From positions 1-29,685 of the forward strand of contig DATLFI010000075.1 of NCBI GenBank assembly GCA_035524895.1: 29,685 bases of DNA, in the 5' to 3' direction. Source of the DNA: DATLFI01 sp035524895 (GTDB lineage: Bacteria; Acidobacteriota; Thermoanaerobaculia; Multivoradales; Multivoraceae). Below, one piece after another: positions 1 to 6,688 of this stretch. The notes beneath the pieces are model-generated. The model worked only from the letters and a program-made list of their open reading frames with translations, made no database searches and was not told the DNA's origin. A program made the translations under genes and the position numbers. How positions within the stretch are numbered: position 1 is the first letter of the stretch; every line of letters begins with the position of its first letter.

Positions 1-53
1 CGGCTCAAGAGCACAGAACCGAGCGTCGCGGGCCTCTTCGCAGGTACGGGGAT

Positions 54-86
54 GGGAGGCGGCCGGACCGGGCCACGCCGCCCCCC
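54..86 (-). terminator. Possible terminator stem-loop after hppA
   Basis: A 10-bp inverted repeat (54-63 with 77-86, one G-U pair when read on the minus strand) with a 13-nt loop lies 14 nt past the hppA stop codon. It is very GC-rich but has no T tract after it. It could end hppA transcription or simply be chance pairing in GC-rich DNA. Confidence 0.3.
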
Positions 87-99
87 TATCACCAGCGGC

Positions 100-2166
100 T
101 CACAGCAGCAGCAGCGGAGCAATGACGAGCGCCACGACCGACATGAGCTTGATCAGGATGTTCAGGCTCGGACCGGCAGTGTCCTTGAACGGATCGCCGA
201 CCGTGTCACCGACCACCGCTGCCTTGTGGGCGTCGGATCCCTTACCGCCATGGGCGCCGGCCTCGATGTGCTTCTTGGCGTTGTCCCAGGCGCCGCCCGC
301 GTTGGACATGAAGATCGCCATCAGCACTCCGGACGAGGTCACCCCGGCCAGCACCCCCGCCAAGGCCTCGACATCGTAGAAGCCGACCGCCACCGGAACG
401 ACGACCGCCAGCAGACCTGGCACCACCATCTCCCGGATCGCGGCCTGCGTGGAAATGTCGACGCACTTGGCATGGTCCGCGGTCGCCGTGCCCTCCATGA
501 GCCCCGGAATGGTCCGGAACTGCCGTCGAACCTCCTCGATCATCTTGAACGCAGCACGGCCCACGGCCCTCATCGCGATCGAGGTGAAGAGGAAGGGCAT
601 CATGGCGCCCACGAACAGGCCGCACATCACCTTCGGGTTGGCCAGGTCGATGCTCTCGAGCCCGACGGTGGTCCGGAAGGCGGCGAACAGGGCCAGCGCG
701 GTCAGCGCCGCTGATCCGATCGCGAAGCCCTTGCCAACGGCGGCCGTGGTGTTGCCGACCACGTCGAGCTTGTCGGTGCGGGCGCGAACCTCAGGGCCCA
801 GGTGGCTCATCTCGGCGATGCCACCCGCGTTGTCGGCAATCGGACCATAGGCGTCCACCGCGAGCTGGATGCCCGTCGTCGAGAGCATGCCGAGCGCCGC
901 GATCGCGACGCCATAGAGCCCGGCCTGGGAGTGAGCGACCAGCACCGCTCCCACCAGCACCAGGATCGGAAACGCGGTCGAACGCATGCCCACCGCGAGA
1001 CCACTGATGATGTTGGTCGCGGCACCGGTGAGGCTGTCCTTGGCGATGCCGCGCGCTGGGCCCTTGGACTCGGAGGTGTAGTACTCGGTGATCAGCCCGA
1101 TCGCGGTGCCGGCGACCAGCCCGGCGACCGTCGCGAGGAACACGCCCATCGCGTCGAAACTAGTGTTCTCGATCACGTAGGTGCCTTCGAGCAGCCAGTT
1201 GGTCACGAAGTACGTGACCACCAGCATCAGCCCGGCCGCTCCGAACGAGCCCAGGTTGAGGGCGGCCTGCGGGTTGCCGCCCTCCCGCGTCCGCACCAGG
1301 AATGTCGAGGCGAGCGAGATCACGATGCCGCAACTGGCAAGAACGAGCGGTAGCAGCACCAGCTCCGGGGTGTAGTTGGAGGCGCCGAGGGTCGCGACCA
1401 CACCCAGCACCAAGGTGCCGACGATGGCACCTACGTACGACTCGAAGAGGTCGGCCCCCATCCCCGCCACGTCGCCGACGTTGTCACCGACGTTGTCCGC
1501 GATCACCGCAGGGTTGCGCGGGTCGTCCTCCGGGATGCCCGCCTCGACCTTGCCGACCAGGTCGGCACCGACGTCCGCGGCCTTGGTGTAGATGCCGCCG
1601 CCCACGCGCGCGAAGAGTGCGATCGAGCTGGCGCCGAAGGAGAAGCCGGTGAGGATGGTGACCACACGCTTCAGCGACTCGTTGTCCTGGTACCCGAACA
1701 TGCGCGTGTAGAGCAGGAGCAGGACCGACATGCCGAGCAGCCCGAGGCCGACCACGGCAAAGCCCATCACCGAGCCGCCCGCGAACGCCACGCTGAGTGC
1801 CCGGGTCAGGCTGGTGCGGGCCGCGGCTGCGGTACGGACGTTGGCCGCGGTGGCCACCCGCATCCCCACGAACCCGGCGAGGCCCGAACAGAACGCTCCG
1901 GCGAGCATCGAGACGCCGATCCAGGCCGACGTTTCCGCGCGACCCCAGTTGGCCCACGCCAGGAGGCCAGAGGCGAGCAGGACGAACACGGTCAGCACCC
2001 GGTACTCGCGGCCCAGGAAGGCCATCGCACCGGCCCGAATGTGGCCTGCGATCTCCACCATCTTCGGGGTGCCAGGATCCTGGCGGTTGATCCAGGCGCT
2101 GCGCCACAGCGCGAACAGCAACGCCAGGATTCCCGCCCCCGGCAAATACCAAAGCATCGTTTCCAC
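100..2166 (-). CDS. hppA: Membrane-bound ion-translocating pyrophosphatase
   Basis: A full-length (688 aa) integral-membrane pyrophosphatase, which couples hydrolysis of cytoplasmic PPi to pumping of H+ or Na+ out of the cytoplasm. The family signatures are clear: the DVGADLVGKVE segment, followed by PEDDPRNPAVIADNVGDNVGD, which binds Mg-PPi, and the C-terminal DTVGDPFKDTAGPSLN block. The sequence reads GNTTAA where potassium-independent enzymes have Lys in place of the second Ala, so this should be a K+-dependent enzyme. Whether it pumps H+, Na+ or both cannot be decided here. The start is taken as GTG at 2166, because a GAGGAG Shine-Dalgarno lies 9 nt upstream; an ATG three codons later is too far from it. 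It is the last gene of the minus-strand prs-rplY-pth run and follows pth by about 70 nt, so it may be co-transcribed or have its own promoter. Confidence 0.96.
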   Translation of the reverse strand: METMLWYLPGAGILALLFALWRSAWINRQDPGTPKMVEIAGHIRAGAMAFLGREYRVLTVFVLLASGLLAWANWGRAETSAWIGVSMLAGAFCSGLAGFVGMRVATAANVRTAAAARTSLTRALSVAFAGGSVMGFAVVGLGLLGMSVLLLLYTRMFGYQDNESLKRVVTILTGFSFGASSIALFARVGGGIYTKAADVGADLVGKVEAGIPEDDPRNPAVIADNVGDNVGDVAGMGADLFESYVGAIVGTLVLGVVATLGASNYTPELVLLPLVLASCGIVISLASTFLVRTREGGNPQAALNLGSFGAAGLMLVVTYFVTNWLLEGTYVIENTSFDAMGVFLATVAGLVAGTAIGLITEYYTSESKGPARGIAKDSLTGAATNIISGLAVGMRSTAFPILVLVGAVLVAHSQAGLYGVAIAALGMLSTTGIQLAVDAYGPIADNAGGIAEMSHLGPEVRARTDKLDVVGNTTAAVGKGFAIGSAALTALALFAAFRTTVGLESIDLANPKVMCGLFVGAMMPFLFTSIAMRAVGRAAFKMIEEVRRQFRTIPGLMEGTATADHAKCVDISTQAAIREMVVPGLLAVVVPVAVGFYDVEALAGVLAGVTSSGVLMAIFMSNAGGAWDNAKKHIEAGAHGGKGSDAHKAAVVGDTVGDPFKDTAGPSLNILIKLMSVVALVIAPLLLL

Positions 2167-2235
2167 GTTTGCTATCTCCTCGTCGGTCTCAGTACCAATA
2201 GAAAGGAACTCGGATCGGGTGACCCGGGTCGTCCA

Positions 2236-2922
2236 CTACCGGGGATGCTGGCTGCCCGGATCCGTATCTTCCTCGTGACCAGCCTGCGCCGCCGCCCGCT
2301 CGACACCGTCGATTGGCGGGAGCGGACCGTTGAAAGCGGCCATGGCCGGCTCCACCCCTCGTTCGAGCCACGCCTCGCAAGCTCGCACGGCGCGCTCGAT
2401 CTGACGCTCCACAAGCGGAATCTCCTCCGGATCGAAACCCCGGAGCACGAACTCCGCGAGGTCACCGCTCGGCGCCTCGCCCGGCGGCGCGATCCCCAGG
2501 CGAAGCCTCGGCAGGGAGTCGGTGCGCAGGCTGCCGACCACCGAGGCCAGTCCGCGGTGACCGCCAGGGCCTCCGACGGGGCGCAAGCGGAGGGTGCCGA
2601 GCGGCAGAGCGATGTCGTCGTAGACCACCAGGATGCGTTCCGGCTGATAGCCGTACCGTTCGACCAGACATCGAACGGCATGACCGCTGCGGTTCATGAA
2701 GGTCTGCGGCTTCACCAGCTCGGCGGCCTCGGCGCGCGCACACAGCGCCGCGCACTCCTCCCGCCACGGCTCGGCACTCCAACCTCGATGCAGGCTGTCG
2801 ATCACGCGAAATCCGAGATTGTGTCGAGTGTGCTGGTACCCAGCCCCGGGATTGCCGAGACCCAGCACCACCGCCCGGTCGGTCCTGGCCACGGCCTCGG
2901 TGGTCGACGTTTCGTTCCACAC
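2236..2922 (-). CDS. pth: Peptidyl-tRNA hydrolase
   Basis: Cytoplasmic esterase that releases tRNA from prematurely dissociated peptidyl-tRNA. The family core is intact: GLGNPG followed by HTRHNLGF, which carries the active-site His, then KPQTFMNRSG, the VVYDD segment with the catalytic Asp, and GGPGGHRGL. The reading frame runs open to 3024, but the residues before NETSTTEAV look unlike Pth. I place the start at GTG 2922, which leaves about 17 residues before the core; its Shine-Dalgarno is weak, so the start is uncertain. At about 228 aa it is longer than the usual 190 or so, because of a low-complexity acidic tail after the conserved fold. It lies downstream of rplY, the standard order in this cluster. 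Confidence 0.93.
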   Translation of the reverse strand: MWNETSTTEAVARTDRAVVLGLGNPGAGYQHTRHNLGFRVIDSLHRGWSAEPWREECAALCARAEAAELVKPQTFMNRSGHAVRCLVERYGYQPERILVVYDDIALPLGTLRLRPVGGPGGHRGLASVVGSLRTDSLPRLRLGIAPPGEAPSGDLAEFVLRGFDPEEIPLVERQIERAVRACEAWLERGVEPAMAAFNGPLPPIDGVERAAAQAGHEEDTDPGSQHPR

Positions 2923-3095
2923 GGCGATTCTCTTGCGCTGATCCGGTTGTCGCCCGATCGCACTCGCAGGACGATCGAGTCGGACCTCGAAGCCGCCCTC
3001 GGGCGGCAAGGCAGTGCACCCCACTCGTACCCGTCGCCAGCCGCCTGGGCACGCTGCCGAGTCGCGTCACGTCCCTCGATCTCGGACGCAGGCTC

Positions 3096-3758
3096 CTACT
3101 CCTCGGTCGACTCCTTGCCGCGGTGGATCACCTCCGGCTCCTCGCTAGCGGCCTCGATGAGATCCTCCTCGCCAGTGGTGGTCTCCGCCGCCGTGCGCGG
3201 CATCGAGACCGAGATCAGAACCTTGCCGGGATCGTCGACCAGCACGACGTTCTCGGGAAGCGTGACTTGACCGGCCTCGACGTGCTGGCCGATGAGGAGC
3301 TCGGACACATCGATCTCGATGTGCTCCGGAATGTCGGCGGGCAGGCACTCGACCTCGATCTCGCGAGAGATGAAGTCCAGCAGGCCGCCGTCCCGCTTCA
3401 CGCCGATCGCGACACCCATCAGCTCGATGGGGGCCCGAACCTGCACCCTCTCGTCCATGCTCACCCGCAGGAAGTCGATGTGGATCAGTCCGCCGGTCAG
3501 CGGGTCGTACTGGATGTCCTTGACCATGGAGTGCCGGCTCTCCTCGGTGCCTTGCAGCTTGAGCAGGAACACCGCGTTCTCGCCGGAGGTCTTCAAGAGG
3601 CGATGGACGATCCGCGTTTCGACCTGGATCGGCAACGGTTCGACATCGCCGCCGTAGACCACGGCGGGTACGAGCCCGGCGCGGCGCAGCCGGCGGCTGG
3701 CGTTCTTCCCCTTGTTCTCGCGCTCGATCACTTCGACGGTAGTCTCTTTGTTGGCCAT
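3096..3758 (-). CDS. rplY: 50S ribosomal protein L25, CTC (TL5) type
   Basis: Binds 5S rRNA on the large ribosomal subunit. At 220 aa this is the long CTC/TL5 form: an N-terminal L25 domain (about 1-95, with the RRLRRAGLVPAVVYGG motif and HIDFLRV at its end) and a C-terminal TL5 beta domain (about 100-190), then an acidic tail rich in Glu and Thr. The ATG at 3758 has an AGGAG Shine-Dalgarno about 8 nt upstream. It sits 42 nt after prs and before pth, an order conserved across many proteobacteria, so the three are probably one transcript. Confidence 0.96.
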   Translation of the reverse strand: MANKETTVEVIERENKGKNASRRLRRAGLVPAVVYGGDVEPLPIQVETRIVHRLLKTSGENAVFLLKLQGTEESRHSMVKDIQYDPLTGGLIHIDFLRVSMDERVQVRAPIELMGVAIGVKRDGGLLDFISREIEVECLPADIPEHIEIDVSELLIGQHVEAGQVTLPENVVLVDDPGKVLISVSMPRTAAETTTGEEDLIEAASEEPEVIHRGKESTEE

Positions 3759-3800
3759 TCTCTGGCTCCTCTCGATCTGAGTATGGTCGTCTCGGAAGAG

Positions 3801-4742
3801 CTACACGAAGAGCGAGCTCACCGAGCTGTTGTCGTGGATCCTGCGGATCGCCTCTCCCAACAGCGGCGCCACGGAGAGTGCGGTCAGCTTCGGGCAACGG
3901 GCGAGCTTCTCCTCGAGCGGCGTGGTGTTGGTGACGATCACCCGCTCGATCGGGGAGGCTTGAATCCGCTGCAGCGCCGGACCCGATAGCACACCATGGA
4001 TGCCCACGGCCAGCACTCGCGAGGCGCCCTTGTCCAGGAGCGCGGCAGCAGTTTGAATCAGCGTGCCGGCAGTGTCGATGATGTCATCGAGAATCACCAC
4101 CGCGCGACCCTGCACGTCGCCGATGACGTTCATCACCTCCGCCTCGTTGGTCTTCACTCGGCGCTTGTCGCAGATCGCGAGGTCGACGTTGAGCCGCTTC
4201 GCGATCGCGCGCGCCCTAGCCACGCCGCCGGCATCGGGCGCGACGATCACCAGATCGGCGAGGTCGAGTCGGCGGATCTCCTCGAGCAGCACCGGAGCCG
4301 CGAACATGTGATCGACCGGGATGTCGAAGTAGCCGGAAATCTGGGCCGCATGCACGTCCATGGTGAGGATCCGGTCGGCACCTGCCGCGCTCAGTAGGTC
4401 GGCAACCAGCTTCGCGGTGATCGGCACGCGCGGCTTGTCCTTCTTGTCCTGGCGGGCGTAGCCGTAGTACGGCATGACCGCGGTCACGCGGGCGGCCGAA
4501 GACCGTTTGAATGCGTCGAGCATGATCAGCAGCTCGACGATGTTGTCGTTGACGGGGGGACAGGTCGGCTGGACGACGAACACGTCAGCGCCGCGAACGT
4601 TCTCCTCCACCTGACAGAACGTCTCGCCGTCCGAGAAGTCGAACGCGGTGACGACGCCGGGAGGCAGCTCGAGGTAGGCACAGATCTCCTCGGTGAGGCC
4701 CGGGTGGGCGCGACCGCCGAAGATCTTGAGCTCGCTGTACAT
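3801..4742 (-). CDS. prs: Ribose-phosphate pyrophosphokinase (PRPP synthase)
   Basis: Makes phosphoribosyl pyrophosphate from ribose 5-phosphate and ATP, feeding purine, pyrimidine, histidine, tryptophan and NAD synthesis. At 313 aa it has class I PRPP synthase length and starts typically (YSELKIFGG). Visible motifs are the Mg/ATP region around MDVHAAQ, the flexible-loop RR(V)KTNEAEV segment, and the PRPP-binding loop VVILDDIIDTAGT. The start is an ATG at 4742. About 210 nt separate it from the upstream tRNA-Gln; that stretch holds a stem-loop but no gene. It belongs to the spoVG-tRNA-prs-rplY-pth run. Confidence 0.97.
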   Translation of the reverse strand: MYSELKIFGGRAHPGLTEEICAYLELPPGVVTAFDFSDGETFCQVEENVRGADVFVVQPTCPPVNDNIVELLIMLDAFKRSSAARVTAVMPYYGYARQDKKDKPRVPITAKLVADLLSAAGADRILTMDVHAAQISGYFDIPVDHMFAAPVLLEEIRRLDLADLVIVAPDAGGVARARAIAKRLNVDLAICDKRRVKTNEAEVMNVIGDVQGRAVVILDDIIDTAGTLIQTAAALLDKGASRVLAVGIHGVLSGPALQRIQASPIERVIVTNTTPLEEKLARCPKLTALSVAPLLGEAIRRIHDNSSVSSLFV

Positions 4743-4785
4743 CTCGATTCCGCTCTGCGAGGTTCGAGGCTGGGGGGGAACCTGT

Positions 4786-4815
4786 GGTCTGCTGGTCGAA
4801 GCTGTCCGGCAGACC
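4786..4815 (-). other. Stem-loop between tRNA-Gln and prs
   Basis: A 10-bp inverted repeat (4786-4795 with 4806-4815, one G-U pair) with a 10-nt loop lies in the 212-nt space between the tRNA 3' end and the prs start. No T tract follows on the minus strand. It could be a processing or attenuation structure in the prs leader. Function is not shown by the sequence. Confidence 0.4.
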
Positions 4816-4954
4816 GCCGCGGCTCGCCACCCGCCGTCGAGCTAACCGCGCTGCGCGCGTCAGGTGGCAGGCGGGCCTGCGGGGTCAGGACCGCCCGGTG
4901 GGTCTTCGGAAGTCGTGCTGGGAAGGTTTGCGGTCGCGAGGCCGAAGCTGATCC

Positions 4955-5029
4955 TGGTTGGGGCGGGAGGATTCGAACCTCCGAATACCGGATCCAAAGT
5001 CCGGTGCCTTACCACTTGGCGACGCCCCA
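4955..5029 (-). tRNA. tRNA-Gln (anticodon TTG)
   Basis: A complete cloverleaf reads on the minus strand: acceptor TGGGGCG paired with CGCCCCA, D arm GCC/GGC, anticodon stem CCGGA/TCCGG with loop CTTTGGA (anticodon at 4995-4997), and T arm GGAGG-TTCGAAT-CCTCC. The discriminator A and a CCA tail (4957-4955) are encoded. The first pair is the weak U1-A72 typical of glutamine tRNAs. It lies between spoVG and prs on the same strand; Pseudomonas aeruginosa also has tRNA-Gln beside prs. Confidence 0.97.
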
Positions 5030-5134
5030 GCGAGCTCGTGGCCGCAGCACGCGACACGCGGAGCGGACCCCCGACTTGCGAACCGCAGTCCGGGCCAGCG
5101 AGGGCGCGCATTCTAGCACCGGGGGGGGGTGGTC

Positions 5135-5182
5135 CGTCGGCATGCCCGTCGGCATGCCCGTCGGCATGCCCGTCGGCATTCC
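5135..5182. repeat. 12-bp tandem repeat, 4 units
   Basis: Four head-to-tail copies of CGTCGGCATGCC start at 5135, 5147, 5159 and 5171. The last copy has one substitution (T for G) and a decayed fifth copy follows. Each unit contains the 8-bp palindrome GGCATGCC. A run of nine G's (5121-5129) lies just before. The array sits between the tRNA-Gln 5' end and the spoVG stop codon. It is too short-unit and has no spacers, so it is not a CRISPR. Confidence 0.9.
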
Positions 5183-5220
5183 CGGCGGCACGGCCTGTTC
5201 CCCGGCGCACGAGGCCAGGC

Positions 5221-5646
5221 TCACCGCACGTTCCAGAACGAGTCGGTGAGGTGGCGACGGTGGACCTCCTCGAGCGTCCCGTCACCTACCGGTGCCTCGT
5301 CCGACTCTTGTCCCTGCCCGTCCAGGCCGTCGGCACCGGGTGGGGGCAGCGGCCGAGTCGCCTCGTCTTCCGGTCGCATCTCTCCGCGCTCACGAGACAC
5401 GGTCTCACGGTACGCAGCCAGGATCGCCTGTTCCATCCAGGACCGGGTCTCGTTGTTCAGCGGATGCGCGACGTCCTTGAAATCGCCGTTCTTCTTGCGG
5501 CGGCTCGGCATGCTGACGAAGAGGCCTTCGCGACCGCGGATGATCTTGATGTCGTTGACCATGAAACACCGATCGAACACGATCGAGACGAAAGCCTTGA
5601 GCTTCGGCTCGTCGACCAGGAACACCTTGATTTCGCTTATGTCCAC
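5221..5646 (-). CDS. spoVG: SpoVG family RNA/DNA-binding regulator
   Basis: A 141-aa protein whose first 90 residues are a clear SpoVG domain: it opens with DISEIKVFLV and carries the landmarks FDRCFMVNDIKIIRG, LFVSMPSRRKKNG and FKDVAHPLN. SpoVG proteins bind nucleic acid and act as global or post-transcriptional regulators; the target here is unknown, and the name does not imply sporulation. Residues beyond 95 form an acidic, Pro- and Gly-rich tail unlike the compact Gram-positive protein. The start is GTG at 5646, with an AGAGGG ribosome site about 6 nt upstream. It is the first gene after a predicted promoter and heads the tRNA-Gln/prs/rplY/pth run. Confidence 0.93.
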   Translation of the reverse strand: MDISEIKVFLVDEPKLKAFVSIVFDRCFMVNDIKIIRGREGLFVSMPSRRKKNGDFKDVAHPLNNETRSWMEQAILAAYRETVSRERGEMRPEDEATRPLPPPGADGLDGQGQESDEAPVGDGTLEEVHRRHLTDSFWNVR

Positions 5647-5822
5647 GGGTTCCCTCTACCGCCGCAAGGTGAAGATCTCCGGCACGACCTGCCGGCGGCC
5701 CGGTCTCGCGGGACCCCTTCGTCGCGACTGGGTCTCGATCACGACGAAATGCCCGGACACCGGCCGTCGAATGACGAGCCGCTGGCAGCAACGGACTGAC
5801 TGAACCCCAATGATCGGGACGA

Positions 5823-5852
5823 AGTATATGGACGGCGCCGCCCAGTTGTCGA
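5823..5852 (-). promoter_or_regulatory. Predicted sigma-70 promoter for spoVG/prs run
   Basis: On the minus strand the -35 box TCGACA (5852-5847, one mismatch to consensus) and the -10 box TATACT (5828-5823) are separated by 18 bp. Transcription would start near 5816 and give a leader of about 170 nt before the spoVG GTG. This AT-containing hexamer stands out in a very GC-rich surrounding. Confidence 0.55.
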
Positions 5853-5862
5853 ATCGAGGGTT

Positions 5863-5882
5863 CTAGCAGTCGCGACTGCTAG
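5863..5882. promoter_or_regulatory. Perfect 20-bp palindrome (operator candidate)
   Basis: CTAGCAGTCGCGACTGCTAG reads identically on both strands, with no spacer. Its edge is 10 bp upstream of the predicted -35 box of spoVG, and its centre is about 56 bp upstream of the predicted start site, where activators often bind. It also lies 29 bp past the lolB stop but has no T tract on either side, so it is unlikely to be an intrinsic terminator. Confidence 0.6.
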
Positions 5883-5911
5883 GCGCTACGTCACCACTTA
5901 CGTGCTCGAGG

Positions 5912-6688
5912 TCATTTTCGCGATGGGTCTCGCGGTGGCTCTGGAGAGCCGCCGCAGTCCTCGCTCGCAACGAAGCCCTCGGGTACGTCGAGACTTGCCG
6001 GGCTCTGGGTCAAGGGCTGCCCGCCTGGCGTGCGCCAACGCAGCTGCAGGCCATCGCTCCGCGCGGAAAGGTAGGACAGTGCCGCGTCGCGGTGCCACCA
6101 GACTTCGGGTTCGCCCGCTCGCCACAGCGTCCAACGTTCCAGCCGTCCCGCGGGTGCGTCTGCCGTCCACGCTCGTCCGGCGGAATCCAAGAGGCGCCAG
6201 TGCTCGCCGTCGATCCGAGCGTGGTCCACCGGCTGGATCGGTAGTTGCCCGAGCAGCAGCGCGGGCAGCTGGTCGAAGGGCAGCGGCCCCAGCGGCACCG
6301 CTTCGATCTCGATCGACTCATCGAACCGGCAGTAGGTCTTGGCTCGAAGATCTAGGAAGAGGGCGCGGGTCTCCTCGACCGCGAGGCGAAACCAGCTTCG
6401 GCCCAGTTGATCGTTGCCCTGGAGGCTGAAGCGGTCCTGACGCTCCAGGCGGAGGATCAGGTTGAGAGTGGCATCTCCATCCGGCCCCTGATAGCGCAGC
6501 TTCACCACGCGCTGGGTCCCCAGAGCGTCTTCGGGCAGGCCCCAGAACCGCGGCGCTGACTCTCCGCCCGCGTCAGATGTGTCGCGGGCTCCGCGTAGTG
6601 CGCTCGCCGGCCGAGGGCCGCTGCTAGCGCAGCTCCACGAGCACAGCAGCAAGAGCGCTGACGCGGCGACCACCCACCTTCGCGTCAC
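5912..6688 (-). CDS. lolB: LolB-like outer-membrane lipoprotein
   Basis: A 258-aa predicted lipoprotein with a hydrophobic signal (about 5-18) and a candidate lipidated Cys20; the residues before it (CSWS) are not an ideal lipobox. The mature part resembles the LolB/LolA fold, which inserts lipoproteins into the outer membrane. It has a beta-rich body with LRYQGPDGDATLNLILRLER, an SWFRLAVEETRALFLD segment, and a later GLQLRWRT strand. I assign LolB mainly from this pattern and from its position after the TPR gene, the same order as PA4667-PA4668 in Pseudomonas aeruginosa. The start is GTG at 6688, overlapping the TPR stop as GTGA, so the two are translationally coupled. It is longer than the usual 190-210 aa. 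Confidence 0.7.
   Translation of the reverse strand: MTRRWVVAASALLLLCSWSCASSGPRPASALRGARDTSDAGGESAPRFWGLPEDALGTQRVVKLRYQGPDGDATLNLILRLERQDRFSLQGNDQLGRSWFRLAVEETRALFLDLRAKTYCRFDESIEIEAVPLGPLPFDQLPALLLGQLPIQPVDHARIDGEHWRLLDSAGRAWTADAPAGRLERWTLWRAGEPEVWWHRDAALSYLSARSDGLQLRWRTPGGQPLTQSPASLDVPEGFVASEDCGGSPEPPRDPSRK

Noticed and set aside
5135..5182. Possible CRISPR array
   Set aside because: 12-bp units with no spacers; a simple tandem repeat.
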